This document shows positions 54,198 to 63,416 of a stretch of 64,000 bases of DNA, one piece after another. The stretch comes from Cellulophaga lytica DSM 7489. Lineage in GTDB: Bacteria; Bacteroidota; Bacteroidia; Flavobacteriales; Flavobacteriaceae. The position numbers and the translations under genes are program-made. The stretch spans positions 446,501 through 510,500 of the forward strand of contig NC_015167.1 of NCBI RefSeq assembly GCF_000190595.1. Direction: 5' to 3'. Below the pieces are notes generated by a model. That model was given only the letters and a program-made list of their open reading frames with translations, was not told where the DNA came from and did no database searches. The number at the start of each line of letters is the position of its first letter. Positions within the stretch are counted from its first letter, which is position 1.

Positions 54198-55658
54198 ATG
54201 AAAAAAGTAATTATTATAGGCTCTGGTTTTTCATCACTATCTGCTAGTTGCTACTTAGCAAAAGCTGGTTATGATGTTACTATGTTAGAGAAAAACACAA
54301 CTACTGGCGGTAGAGCTAGACAACTAAAAACAAACGGTTTTGTTTTTGATATTGGCCCTACATTTTATTGGATGCCAGATGTTTTTGACAAGTTTTTTGC
54401 TGACTTTAATAAAAAAACAAGCGATTATTACCAGCTAGACCAACTAAACCCTGCTTACCAAATTTATTTTGGCAAAAACGATGCTATTTCAATTTCTGAA
54501 GATTTTAATGAAACAAGAGATACTTTTGAAAAAATAGAACCTGGTAGCGGTAAACAATTAGAACGCTTTATTAACAAAGCTCGTATTAATTATGATATTG
54601 CTATAAAAAAACTAGTATACAACCCTGGTGAAAACATCTTTGAAATTATAAACCGTAAAACAATTACCAAATTGTACGAGTTTATACTTACTATAAAAAA
54701 TCAGGTATCTGGTTATGTAAAAAATGATAAGCTACGTAAAGTATTAGAATTTCCTGTTTTATTTTTAGGCGCTAAGCCAAGTAATACACCATCATTCTAT
54801 AATTTTATGAACTATGCAGACCTTAAACTTGGTACTTGGCACCCACAAGGAGGTATGTACAAAGTTGTTGAAGGTATGCAAACATTAGCACAAAGTTTAG
54901 GTGTAAAAACCATTACAGATAGCCCTGTTTTAAAAATTGATATACAAAACGGTAAAGTAAAAGGTGTAGAAAGTAAAAGTGGGTATCTAGAGTGTGATGT
55001 TCTTTTAAGCGGTGCAGATTATCACCACACAGAAACTTTACTACCTGAACAATATAGACAATACACAGAAAGTTACTGGGACAAAAAAATATTTGCTCCT
55101 TCAGCCCTATTATTTTTTGTTGGTTTTAATAAAAAAATTGAAGCTGTAAATCATCATACATTATTTTTTGATACTGATTTTGAAGAGCACGCGAAAACAA
55201 TTTACGATACTAAAGAATGGCCTAACAAGCCCTTGTTTTATGCCAGTTTCCCTAGTAAAACAGATATTAGTAGCGCTCCAGAAGGCAAAGAGGCCGCTAT
55301 ATTTTTAGTACCTATTGCCCCAGATATTGAAGACACTAAAGAACTAAGAGAACACTACTTTAATCAGATTATAGAAAGAGTAGAAAAACTAACAGATCAA
55401 AAATTAAAAGAAGATATATTATTTAAAGAATCTTATTGTGTCGACAATTTTAAAGACGATTACAATTCTTACAAAGGAAATGCATATGGATTAGCCAATA
55501 CACTAATGCAAACCCATATTTTAAGACCTAAACTAAAAAGTAAAAAAGTAGACAATTTATATTTCTGTGGACAATTAACTGTTCCAGGACCAGGTGTGCC
55601 ACCATCATTAATATCTGGCAAAGTAGTAAGTGAACTAATTTTAAAACATAGTAAATAA
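54198..55658 (+). CDS. crtI: Phytoene desaturase
   Basis: 486 residues, CrtI-type FAD-dependent desaturase that converts phytoene to lycopene. N-terminal dinucleotide-binding motif VIIIGSGFSSLSASCYLAKAG at 3-23 (G-X-G-X-X-S here in place of the last Gly) followed by MLEKNTTTGGRARQ. The C-terminal FAD block LYFCGQLTVPGPGVPPSLISG is the family signature. First gene of a tight operon: its TAA overlaps the crtB ATG by one base. Products are membrane carotenoids that give the yellow colour of many flavobacteria. Confidence 0.95.
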   Translation: MKKVIIIGSGFSSLSASCYLAKAGYDVTMLEKNTTTGGRARQLKTNGFVFDIGPTFYWMPDVFDKFFADFNKKTSDYYQLDQLNPAYQIYFGKNDAISISEDFNETRDTFEKIEPGSGKQLERFINKARINYDIAIKKLVYNPGENIFEIINRKTITKLYEFILTIKNQVSGYVKNDKLRKVLEFPVLFLGAKPSNTPSFYNFMNYADLKLGTWHPQGGMYKVVEGMQTLAQSLGVKTITDSPVLKIDIQNGKVKGVESKSGYLECDVLLSGADYHHTETLLPEQYRQYTESYWDKKIFAPSALLFFVGFNKKIEAVNHHTLFFDTDFEEHAKTIYDTKEWPNKPLFYASFPSKTDISSAPEGKEAAIFLVPIAPDIEDTKELREHYFNQIIERVEKLTDQKLKEDILFKESYCVDNFKDDYNSYKGNAYGLANTLMQTHILRPKLKSKKVDNLYFCGQLTVPGPGVPPSLISGKVVSELILKHSK

Positions 55659-56494
55659 TGAAAGCTCTGTTTGATTCCTCTAGCGTTAATTGTAGTAAAT
55701 TAATAACCACAACTTATAGTACGTCATTTTCTATAGGTATAAAACTATTTGCACCATCTATAAGACCCGCCATATATGCTATTTATGGTTTTGTTAGGTA
55801 TGCAGATGAAATTGTAGACACTTTTCATGATTATAATCAAGAAGAGCTTTTAAATGAGTTTGAAGAGGAGTACAGAAAATCTCTTATCCGTAAAATAAGC
55901 CTTAATCCTATTATAAACTCTTTTCAAGAAGTTGTTTTAAAATATGATTTACAAGAGTATGTAGACGCCTTTTTAACTAGCATGCGTTTTGACCTTAACA
56001 AAACAGAATACAGCACAAGGGAAGAATATAACGAATATATTTATGGCTCTGCAGATGTAGTAGGTTTAATGTGTTTACGCGTTTTTGTTAATAATGACAA
56101 TGAAAGATTTAACCACTTAAAAGAGTCTGCACAGTACTTAGGATCTGCTTTTCAAAAAGTAAACTTTTTAAGAGATTTTAAAGACGATATTAATGAATTA
56201 GGAAGATCTTATTTTCCCGAATTAAATACTAACACACTTACACATACTGCTAAAGACCGTATTTTAAAAGATATTGAAAACGATTTTTCTGAAGCTTACA
56301 AAGGTATTGTTCAACTTCCTTTAGAAAGCAGATTAGGTGTTTTTGTAGCATATAAGTACTACTCTAAATTACTTAACAAACTAAAAAAGGCAGATACTAG
56401 TAGTATTATGAACAGTAGAATACGTATTTCTAATCCGCTAAAGTTTTTAATTTTAACCAAAGCATATATTAGATTTAAATTTAATATTATATAA
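55658..56494 (+). CDS. crtB: Phytoene synthase
   Basis: 278 residues. Squalene/phytoene synthase fold with both Asp-rich Mg-binding motifs: YADEIVDTF near residue 48 and VNFLRDFKDDINELGRSYFP near residue 170. It joins two geranylgeranyl diphosphates into phytoene, the first committed step. Translationally coupled to crtI by a one-base overlap; the crtI-crtB order is common in flavobacteria. No GGPP synthase is in the window. Confidence 0.95.
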   Translation: MKALFDSSSVNCSKLITTTYSTSFSIGIKLFAPSIRPAIYAIYGFVRYADEIVDTFHDYNQEELLNEFEEEYRKSLIRKISLNPIINSFQEVVLKYDLQEYVDAFLTSMRFDLNKTEYSTREEYNEYIYGSADVVGLMCLRVFVNNDNERFNHLKESAQYLGSAFQKVNFLRDFKDDINELGRSYFPELNTNTLTHTAKDRILKDIENDFSEAYKGIVQLPLESRLGVFVAYKYYSKLLNKLKKADTSSIMNSRIRISNPLKFLILTKAYIRFKFNII

Positions 56495-56547
56495 CGTAAT
56501 TTCTTATAACTTTATAGTTTATTAGTAGTGACTTTTAAACATAGTTA

Positions 56548-57006
56548 ATGAAATTATTTTTTCTCTTATTTGTTTTAATTTTTAACCAAACCACAGATTG
56601 TACAAGTTTGGAAAGTATTAGAAATACATTTCATACTATAAAAACTAATGATGATTTAAAGAAGTTTATAAAAAGTAGCAAACAAATTAATTGCTCTAAA
56701 GCTACACCATACATTGCCTCATGCACAATGAAAAAAGCTGAGTTTACAGTATGGCCCTTTAAAAAATTAGCGTATTTTAATGAAGGTAAAAAAACATTAG
56801 AAAATTACATCAAAAAATACCCAAACGATATAGAAGCAAGGTATGTGAGGTACTTAGTGCAAAACAACATCCCCAGTTTTTTAGGGTACAACACTAGAAT
56901 TGCAGCAGATAAAAAATTCATTTTAGATAATTTAGATGCATCTGAATTACCTAAAAATTACAAAAAAGTAATTTTAAAAAATATAAATACAATAAGCCCA
57001 AATTAA
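56548..57006 (+). CDS. Unknown secreted protein in the carotenoid operon
   Basis: 152 residues, family not recognised. Short hydrophobic signal (MKLFFLLFVLIFNQ), then a mostly helical protein with three Cys (CTSLESI, INCSKATPYIASCTMKKAE) and WPFKKLAYFNEGKKTLENYI followed by DIEARYVRYLVQNNIPSFLGYN. The pattern suggests TPR-like helices. It overlaps crtZ by one base and follows crtB by 53 bases, so it is cotranscribed with carotenoid genes. It may assist carotenoid enzymes or transport, but this is speculation from position. Confidence 0.7.
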   Translation: MKLFFLLFVLIFNQTTDCTSLESIRNTFHTIKTNDDLKKFIKSSKQINCSKATPYIASCTMKKAEFTVWPFKKLAYFNEGKKTLENYIKKYPNDIEARYVRYLVQNNIPSFLGYNTRIAADKKFILDNLDASELPKNYKKVILKNINTISPN

Positions 57007-57464
57007 TGAAAATAGTACTTTTTATACTAGTTACAGTTGTTACATTTACTGTTATGGAAGTTATAACTTGGCTAACACACAAATATGTAATGCATGGTTT
57101 TTTATGGGTTTTACATGAAGATCATCATCAGCCAAAATACCCACACCCTTTTGAAAAAAATGATTTGTTTTTTGTAATATTTGCGATACCTAGCATTGCC
57201 TTATTTTTCTTTGGTATTAGACCACAATTAAACGTTTTGTTTTTTATTGGTTTAGGTATTTTATTTTATGGCATTGCTTATTTTTTAATTCATGATGTGT
57301 TAATTCACCAACGTTTTAAATGGTTTAAAAAAACAAAAAACAAATATTTAATAGGTCTGCGTAAAGCACACAAAGTACACCACAAACACTTAGGTAAAGA
57401 ACACGGAGAGTGTTTTGGAATGTTATATGTCCCAAAAAAATACCATAAACAATACAAACCTTAA
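57006..57464 (+). CDS. crtZ: Beta-carotene 3-hydroxylase
   Basis: 152-residue membrane enzyme of the fatty-acid-hydroxylase type with all four His clusters of CrtZ: HKYVMH, HEDHH, HDVLIHQR and HKVHHKH, which hold the di-iron centre. Hydrophobic helices lie at about 3-22, 55-75 and 78-97. It adds hydroxyls to the beta-rings, giving zeaxanthin. Overlaps the previous gene and the next gene by one base each, which implies translational coupling. Confidence 0.95.
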   Translation: MKIVLFILVTVVTFTVMEVITWLTHKYVMHGFLWVLHEDHHQPKYPHPFEKNDLFFVIFAIPSIALFFFGIRPQLNVLFFIGLGILFYGIAYFLIHDVLIHQRFKWFKKTKNKYLIGLRKAHKVHHKHLGKEHGECFGMLYVPKKYHKQYKP

Positions 57465-58147
57465 TGAAGCCCTTTTATTACCTACTTATAAATTTTGCTT
57501 GCATTAGTATACCTTTTATTGCTAGCTTTTACCCAAAACACGCTTTTTACAAAAAATGGGGTTCATTTTTTAAAGCGTGCATACCTGTTGCTTTATTTTT
57601 TATTGTTTGGGATTATTGGTTTACAGCTATAGGAGTTTGGGGGTTTAATAAAGATTACCTTAGTGGAATATTTTTTGGAGAATTACCTTTAGAGGAAGTT
57701 TTATTTTTTATAGCCATACCATATGCATGTGTTTTTACATACTTTGCCATATTATTTTTAATAAAAAATAATCCATTACAAAAAATTGAAAAATACATTA
57801 CATTTACAATAATTGCTACTTGTTTAATTACCGCTTTATTTAATTTAGACAAGCTATACACGTGTACAACTGGTATTTTAGCCGTCCTTTTTTTAGTTTA
57901 TTTGTACTATAAAAAAACAAACCTTAGCTATCATTATTTAACGTATTTAATAATTATACCATTTTTTTTAGCCAGTAATGGTTTGTTAACTGGCAGTTTT
58001 TTAGAGTCTCCTATTGTTTGGTATAACAATGCAGAAAATTTAGGTGTTAGAATAGGTACTATACCTGTAGAGGATTGTTTTTACGGACTTGTACTTATTT
58101 TTATGAATATTGAGTTGTTTCGTTACTTTAACAAACAAAATCAATAA
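57464..58147 (+). CDS. Lycopene beta-cyclase, fused CrtYcd type
   Basis: 227 residues, about six or seven membrane helices. Two homologous halves of the heterodimeric-type lycopene cyclase are fused: the first with WDYWFTAIGVWGFN and the acidic PLEEVLFF, the second with IVWYNNAENLGVRIG and PVEDCFYG. These carboxylates are conserved in this cyclase family. It makes beta-carotene from lycopene before CrtZ acts. The stop codon abuts that of the convergent photolyase with no base between them. Confidence 0.92.
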   Translation: MKPFYYLLINFACISIPFIASFYPKHAFYKKWGSFFKACIPVALFFIVWDYWFTAIGVWGFNKDYLSGIFFGELPLEEVLFFIAIPYACVFTYFAILFLIKNNPLQKIEKYITFTIIATCLITALFNLDKLYTCTTGILAVLFLVYLYYKKTNLSYHYLTYLIIIPFFLASNGLLTGSFLESPIVWYNNAENLGVRIGTIPVEDCFYGLVLIFMNIELFRYFNKQNQ

Positions 58148-59437
58148 TTAATCTTCTATACCTTCTTTATATACTTTTAATGCTCTTTCCCTAGCTGCTT
58201 TATGCTCTACCATTGGCTGCGGATAATTAAACCCATCCAACTCAGGAATCCAATGCTTGACGTATTTAAAATCTTTATCAAACTTTTTTAATTGTGTTAT
58301 AGGGTTAAATATTCTAAAATACGGAGCAGCATCACAACCAGTACCTGCTGCCCATTGCCAATTGCCGTTATTAGAGGCCAACTCATAGTCTAACAACTTT
58401 TTAGCAAAATAGGCCTCTCCCCACTGCCAATCTATTAATAAATGCTTACATAAAAAGCCAGCAGTAATCATACGCACTCTATTATGCATATACCCTGTTT
58501 TGTTTAACTGTCTCATACCGGCATCTACCATAGGATAACCTGTATTACCTGTACACCATTTTTCAAAATCTTCTTTGTTATTGCGCCACTTTATTCCATC
58601 GTATTTAGATCTAAAATTTTGGGTAACAACCTTTGGAAAATGAAATAAGATTTGAGTAAAAAATTCTCTCCAAACCAATTCACTTAAAAACACACTTTCT
58701 AAACCATCTAAACCTCTAATTAATTTGCGTACACTTACGGTTCCAAAACGCAAATGTGGACCTAAATATGTTGTTATATCATCAGACGGAAAATCTCTTT
58801 TTTCTGCATAAATATCTAGATGCTCTAAATTGTATGGTTCTACCGTTATGTTTGATGCACTAAATCCTAAATTTTCTAATGAAGGAAAATCTACATTAAA
58901 CTCTAATAATTTACCTTTAAAGTCACATTTCTTATCTTCAATTAGGTCTGGAGTAAATTTAGATAACCATTTATTTTTATATGGCGTATAAACCGTATAT
59001 GGATCACCGTCATTCTTTAAAACATCATTCTCTTCAAAAATAACACTGTCTTTATTAGACTTAACCTTTATAGATTTATCGTTTAAAAATGAAGTTATTT
59101 TCTGATCTCTTTCTCTTGCATATGGCTCATAGTCTTTATTAAAAAAAACACGCTCTACATTGTATGTACTTACTATTTTTTTCCAAGCAAGTTCTGGTGT
59201 TGTATGTAAGCATAGTACACCACTATTATATTCTTTTAAAGTTAAATTTATAGCTGATATAGTTTTATGTATAAACGTTACTCTTGCATCATCTGCATCT
59301 AGTTCATTTAAAATATTTTCATCAAAAATAAAAACAGGAAGTACGGGATTACCAGATTTTAATGCATTACACAGTGCCGTATTGTCTTCAATCCTTAAAT
59401 CTCTCCTAAACCAAAAAACAGATATTTTATCACTCAT
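58148..59437 (-). CDS. phrB: Cryptochrome/photolyase family, probable CPD photolyase
   Basis: 429 residues. N-terminal antenna-binding Rossmann domain (VFWFRRDLRIEDN), linker, and C-terminal FAD domain with ELVWREFFTQILFHFP, MHNRVRMITAGFLCKHLLIDWQWGE and NNGNWQWAAGTGCDAAPYFRIFNP, the class I photolyase signature. It repairs UV-induced pyrimidine dimers using blue light. Its place tail-to-tail with the carotenoid operon extends the light-response theme. A cryptochrome-like signalling role cannot be excluded. It has its own promoter region, as the preceding gene is the divergent tRNA. Confidence 0.93.
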   Translation of the reverse strand: MSDKISVFWFRRDLRIEDNTALCNALKSGNPVLPVFIFDENILNELDADDARVTFIHKTISAINLTLKEYNSGVLCLHTTPELAWKKIVSTYNVERVFFNKDYEPYARERDQKITSFLNDKSIKVKSNKDSVIFEENDVLKNDGDPYTVYTPYKNKWLSKFTPDLIEDKKCDFKGKLLEFNVDFPSLENLGFSASNITVEPYNLEHLDIYAEKRDFPSDDITTYLGPHLRFGTVSVRKLIRGLDGLESVFLSELVWREFFTQILFHFPKVVTQNFRSKYDGIKWRNNKEDFEKWCTGNTGYPMVDAGMRQLNKTGYMHNRVRMITAGFLCKHLLIDWQWGEAYFAKKLLDYELASNNGNWQWAAGTGCDAAPYFRIFNPITQLKKFDKDFKYVKHWIPELDGFNYPQPMVEHKAARERALKVYKEGIED

Positions 59438-59544
59438 AAAACTATAATTATGCTTGTATCAAAAATAAGGCCTATTGAGTAAAAAAGCTATTATATGCTA
59501 GGCTAATACAGAAACAAAAACACATAAAATTTCAAATTAAAAAG

Positions 59545-59575
59545 TTTATATATCTATAGCACATAGTTATATTTG
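59545..59575 (+). promoter_or_regulatory. Bacteroidota-type promoter for tRNA-Leu
   Basis: GTTTA at 59544-59548 as a -33 element and TATATTTG at 59568-59575, a full match to TANNTTTG (-7), with a 19-base spacer. It is about 23 bases before the tRNA 5' end. The rest of 59438-59544 is gene-free and probably carries the photolyase promoter. Confidence 0.6.
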
Positions 59576-59598
59576 CGCTATAAATTATTTTAACCAAT

Positions 59599-59682
59599 GG
59601 CTACGTGGCGGAATTGGTAGACGCGCTACCTTGAGGGGGTAGTGTTCTTAAGAACGTGCTGGTTCGACTCCAGTCGTAGTCA
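59599..59682 (+). tRNA. tRNA-Leu (anticodon GAG)
   Basis: 84-base tRNA with the long variable arm of class II tRNAs. Acceptor GGCTACG pairs with CGTAGTC (one G-T), discriminator A at 59682. Anticodon stem CTACC/GGTAG encloses the loop TTGAGGG, giving anticodon GAG for CUU/CUC codons. T arm is CTGG-TTCGACT-CCAG. CCA is not encoded. Confidence 0.93.
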
Positions 59683-59684
59683 CA

Positions 59685-59716
59685 AAAAAAGCGCTTTTTA
59701 TAAGCGCTTTTTATTT
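59685..59716. terminator. Terminator after tRNA-Leu, probably bidirectional
   Basis: 10-bp stem AAAAGCGCTT / AAGCGCTTTT (59687-59696 with 59702-59711), 5-base loop, T-rich on both sides. It would stop the tRNA transcript and, from the other strand, the TlpA-like genes. Confidence 0.85.
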
Positions 59717-59729
59717 TTTCATCTATATT

Positions 59730-60290
59730 TTATTCTTTCAACAGCTTATCTAATAATTTACGTGTTTTTTCACTATTCCAATCTTTTGCTCCGGTTTCTT
59801 TAACTATAATTTTTCCAGATTTATTTAATACAAATGTTGTTGGAATTACAGTATGTTTAAGCTCTTGCGGTAACTTGTAATTAGAATAATACACATTAAA
59901 ACTAAAATTGTTTTCTTTTAGGTATTTATTTACATTTTTTACTTTATCGCTTGCCAAAAAAATAAACTCTACATCATTTTTATAGTCAGTATATAACTTT
60001 TGTAAACTTGGCATTTCTGCAACACAAGGCGGACACCATGTTGCCCAAAAATTGATAAAAACTACTTTACCTTGGTAGTCATTAAAATTAAAACTGTTTT
60101 CTTTAGCATCTACAAATTTCCAGTTATAATTTTGCAACACAATTTGCTCTTCTTGCTTTAGGGTATTTGGGTTACCTGAAAAAATTTGATTTGTAAAAAC
60201 CTTTACTTTAAACCCTAACGGAGTAAATATTATGGCAACTATAAGTACATAAAAAGCAATATTAAATATTCTTTTTTTAGTAAAAGCCAT
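59730..60290 (-). CDS. TlpA/ResA-like thiol-disulfide oxidoreductase
   Basis: 186 residues. An N-terminal membrane anchor (about 8-26) is followed by a periplasmic thioredoxin fold with FWATWCPPC (Cys86, Cys89) and the cis-Pro block VIPTTFVLNKSGKII. Such proteins reduce disulfides, for example in cytochrome c maturation. It lies 2 bases after a paralogue, with which it shares the FTPLGF/WTPLGH segment after the anchor. It is the active member of the pair. Confidence 0.93.
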   Translation of the reverse strand: MAFTKKRIFNIAFYVLIVAIIFTPLGFKVKVFTNQIFSGNPNTLKQEEQIVLQNYNWKFVDAKENSFNFNDYQGKVVFINFWATWCPPCVAEMPSLQKLYTDYKNDVEFIFLASDKVKNVNKYLKENNFSFNVYYSNYKLPQELKHTVIPTTFVLNKSGKIIVKETGAKDWNSEKTRKLLDKLLKE

Positions 60291-60292
60291 TT

Positions 60293-60847
60293 TTACTCTT
60301 TTAAAAGGTTTTCTACAGTTTGGTATACAGTATTATTATCCCAATTAGATATACCTTCTTCATAAATCACAATATTGCCTTGTTTATCTATTACATAACT
60401 AGAAGGCACTTTTTCTGTATTTACAGCGTGTTTAGCATCAATAATTAAATATGTAACAGGAAAATTAAATTTTTTAAGCTGCATAAATTCTTCTACTACA
60501 TCTTTTTCTTCATTAGTAATTATATAAAAGTCTATTTTACCTTTATAATCATTATAAAACTTTTGTATGGATTGTAGTTCGGCTTCACAATGAACTTTCC
60601 ATGACGCCCAATTGTTTATAAAAATTACATTCCCTTTAGACTTTTTAAAGTTAAACAAGTTGTGATCTTCATCTTTTAAAACCCAGTCATAATCTGTTAT
60701 TTTTTTCTGATTTTCTTTAGTAATAACAGAAGGAGCAGTTGCTACCATATTGTTTAAAAATATTTTCCCCATATGCCCTAAGGGAGTCCAAAAAAATGCT
60801 GCTATAAGAAGCATTATTAGAAGAGTAAAAACTGTTTTCTTTTTCAT
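60293..60847 (-). CDS. TlpA-like thioredoxin-fold protein lacking the CXXC motif
   Basis: 184 residues, same layout as its neighbour: membrane anchor (about 6-20), WTPLGH, thioredoxin fold. The active site reads NWASWKVHC, so Lys84-Val-His-Cys87 replaces CPPC and only the second Cys remains. The cis-Pro block VPSSYVIDKQGNIVI is kept, so the fold is intact. It cannot act as an ordinary dithiol oxidoreductase; it could be a chaperone, a single-Cys isomerase-like protein, or a regulator of its partner. First gene of the pair. Confidence 0.9.
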   Translation of the reverse strand: MKKKTVFTLLIMLLIAAFFWTPLGHMGKIFLNNMVATAPSVITKENQKKITDYDWVLKDEDHNLFNFKKSKGNVIFINNWASWKVHCEAELQSIQKFYNDYKGKIDFYIITNEEKDVVEEFMQLKKFNFPVTYLIIDAKHAVNTEKVPSSYVIDKQGNIVIYEEGISNWDNNTVYQTVENLLKE

Positions 60848-60899
60848 TTTATATTGTATAATTACCCCTAAAATATGAAGATAAATTCATATAAAAATA

Positions 60900-60927
60900 A
60901 AAACTCCCGAATTACTTCGGGAGTTTT
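60900..60927 (-). terminator. Terminator after aconitase
   Basis: 12-bp perfect stem AAAACTCCCGAA / TTCGGGAGTTTT (60900-60911 with 60916-60927), 4-base loop, T-rich on the - strand. Confidence 0.92.
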
Positions 60928-60949
60928 CTTTTATTAAAACAAACTTGGC

Positions 60950-63217
60950 TTATGCCGCGTTTTCTTTTTTAATTACATTTAACGCAGAACCTTCTCTATA
61001 CCAATCAATTTGAGGTTGGTTGTAAGTGTGGTTAAGCTTAATAACATCTTTGCTACCATCTGCATGAACTAACTCTAAAGTTAATTGTTTGTCTGGAGCA
61101 AATTCTGCTATGTCAATAAAGTTAAATGTATCATCTTCCTGTATTAAGTCATAATCTGCCTCATTTGCAAATGTTAAACCTAACATACCTTGCTTTTTAA
61201 GGTTTGTTTCATGAATACGTGCAAAAGATTTTACTATTACAGCCGCAACACCTAAATGTCTTGGCTCCATAGCTGCGTGCTCACGAGAAGATCCTTCTCC
61301 ATAGTTATGGTCTCCCACAACTACAGATCTAACACCTGCAGCTTTATATGCACGTGCAGTATCTGGAACACCACCGAACTCACCTGTTAATTGGTTTTTA
61401 ACAAAATTTGTTTTTTTGCCAAAAGCGTTAACAGCTCCAATTAAACAGTTGTTAGAAATATTATCTAAATGCCCACGGAAACGTAACCAAGGACCAGCCA
61501 TAGAAATGTGGTCTGTTGTACATTTACCAAAAGCTTTAATAAGCAATTTAGCTCCCATTAAACTTTCGTCTTTAATAGGCGTAAATGGCTCTAATAATTG
61601 TAATCTTTCAGAATCTGGAGAAACTTTAACCTCTACACCAGAACCATCTTCATCTGGAGCTAAGTAACCAGCATCTTCTACATCAAAACCTTGTGGAGGC
61701 AACTCTATACCTAATGGCATATCTAATTTTACCTCTTCACCATCTTCATTAATTAATGTATCGTTCATAGGATCAAAATCTAAACGACCAGATATTGCTA
61801 TTGCAGCAACCATTTCTGGAGAACCAACAAATGCGTGTGTATTTGGGTTACCATCTGCTCTTTTAGAGAAGTTACGGTTAAATGAGTGTACAATTGTGTT
61901 TTTCTCATCACCTTTAGCATCACTTCTGTCCCACTGACCTATACAAGGTCCACAAGCATTAGTAAATACTGTAGCTCCTAAGTTTTCAAAAATATCTAAT
62001 ATACCGTCTCTTTCTGCGGTAAAACGAATTTGCTCTGAACCTGGGTTGATACCAAAATCTGATTTGGGCTTAATTTTTTTATCTACAGCTTGTTTAGCTA
62101 TAGAAGCTGCTCTTGTTAAATCTTCGTAAGAAGAGTTGGTACAAGAACCAATTAATCCCCAATCTACTTTTAAAGGCCAATCATTTTCTTTAGCTTTTTC
62201 TCCTAACTGGCCTACTGGTGTAGCTAAATCTGGAGTAAAAGGTCCGTTTAAATGAGGTCTTAATTCATCTAAATTAATTTCTATAATTTCATCAAAATAT
62301 TGCTCTGGATTAGCGTAAACTTCTGGATCTGCAGTTAAGTGCTCTTTAACTTCATTTGCTGCATCTGCAACATCATTACGGTCTGTTGCACGTAAGTAAC
62401 GCTCCATAGACTCATCATAACCAAATGTAGATGTAGTTGCTCCTACTTCTGCACCCATATTACAAATTGTACCTTTACCTGTACAAGAAAGGTTTTTAGC
62501 ACCTTCTCCAAAATATTCTACAATTGCACCAGTACCACCTTTAACAGTTAAAATACCTGCAACTTTTAATATAACGTCTTTTGCTGATGTCCAACCAGAA
62601 ATATTTCCAGTTAATTTAACACCTATTAATTTTGGAAATTTAAGTTCCCAAGCCATACCTGCCATAACATCTACAGCATCTGCACCACCAACACCAATAG
62701 CAACCATACCTAAACCACCAGCATTAACTGTATGAGAATCTGTACCAATCATCATTCCGCCAGGAAATGCATAATTTTCTAAAACTACTTGGTGAATAAT
62801 ACCTGCTCCTGGTTTCCAGAAACCAATACCATACTTGTTAGAAACAGACTCTAAAAAGTTAAACACCTCTGCACTTGTAGAATTTGCTACTTTTAAATCT
62901 GGTGCAGCACCACTTTTAGCTTGTATTAAGTGATCACAGTGTACTGTTGTAGGAACTGCAACTTTTGGCTTACCAGCTTGCATAAACTGTAATAATGCCA
63001 TTTGTGCGGTGGCATCTTGACAAGCAATACGGTCTGGTGCAAAATCTACATAGTCTTTACCTCTTGTAAATTTAGTATTTGGATTACCATCCCATAAGTG
63101 AGAATACAATATTTTTTCTGAAAGTGTAAGTGGCTTTCCTACTATTTCACGAGCCATATCTACTCGTTCAGCCATACGGGCATAAACCCCTTTTATCATA
63201 TCAATGTCAAATGCCAT
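60950..63217 (-). CDS. acnA: Aconitate hydratase (mitochondrial-type aconitase)
   Basis: 755 residues from ATG 63217 ([12 protein letters not shown]); a longer frame would begin at a TTG and add 13 non-conserved residues. It isomerises citrate to isocitrate in the TCA cycle in the cytoplasm. Iron-sulfur ligands are in GSCTNSS and [10 protein letters not shown]; substrate-binding blocks include GTDSHT and [10 protein letters not shown]. Length and order match the mitochondrial type used by Bacteroidota rather than the AcnB type. The gene symbol follows common annotation for this family. Single gene ending in a strong terminator. Confidence 0.96.
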   Translation of the reverse strand: MAFDIDMIKGVYARMAERVDMAREIVGKPLTLSEKILYSHLWDGNPNTKFTRGKDYVDFAPDRIACQDATAQMALLQFMQAGKPKVAVPTTVHCDHLIQAKSGAAPDLKVANSTSAEVFNFLESVSNKYGIGFWKPGAGIIHQVVLENYAFPGGMMIGTDSHTVNAGGLGMVAIGVGGADAVDVMAGMAWELKFPKLIGVKLTGNISGWTSAKDVILKVAGILTVKGGTGAIVEYFGEGAKNLSCTGKGTICNMGAEVGATTSTFGYDESMERYLRATDRNDVADAANEVKEHLTADPEVYANPEQYFDEIIEINLDELRPHLNGPFTPDLATPVGQLGEKAKENDWPLKVDWGLIGSCTNSSYEDLTRAASIAKQAVDKKIKPKSDFGINPGSEQIRFTAERDGILDIFENLGATVFTNACGPCIGQWDRSDAKGDEKNTIVHSFNRNFSKRADGNPNTHAFVGSPEMVAAIAISGRLDFDPMNDTLINEDGEEVKLDMPLGIELPPQGFDVEDAGYLAPDEDGSGVEVKVSPDSERLQLLEPFTPIKDESLMGAKLLIKAFGKCTTDHISMAGPWLRFRGHLDNISNNCLIGAVNAFGKKTNFVKNQLTGEFGGVPDTARAYKAAGVRSVVVGDHNYGEGSSREHAAMEPRHLGVAAVIVKSFARIHETNLKKQGMLGLTFANEADYDLIQEDDTFNFIDIAEFAPDKQLTLELVHADGSKDVIKLNHTYNQPQIDWYREGSALNVIKKENAA

Positions 63218-63256
63218 TCCTTTTAGTTTTGAGTTTAATTTATTGCAATTCCACAA

Positions 63257-63416
63257 AATTAATAAAATCTAAAGGGTAAACGAAAGAATTGGGCAACGAT
63301 TAGTGTTATTTTGCTAAAAAAACAAAAAAATGCACTTGTAAAAATGAATGCATCATTTTTTACTTAAAATATTATCAAATTATCTACGAAAACGTTTGAA
63401 ATTGATTTTTCTTTAA
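63257..63416. other. Gene-free region between MoxR ATPase and aconitase
   Basis: 160 AT-rich bases with no open frame of note. A weak ATGCA/TGCAT hairpin near 63331-63350 followed by Ts might terminate the upstream gene. Confidence 0.35.

Noticed and set aside
63218-63256. N-terminal extension of aconitase from a TTG codon
   Set aside because: The added residues ([13 protein letters not shown]) are not aconitase-like; the normal start [12 protein letters not shown] is at 63217.
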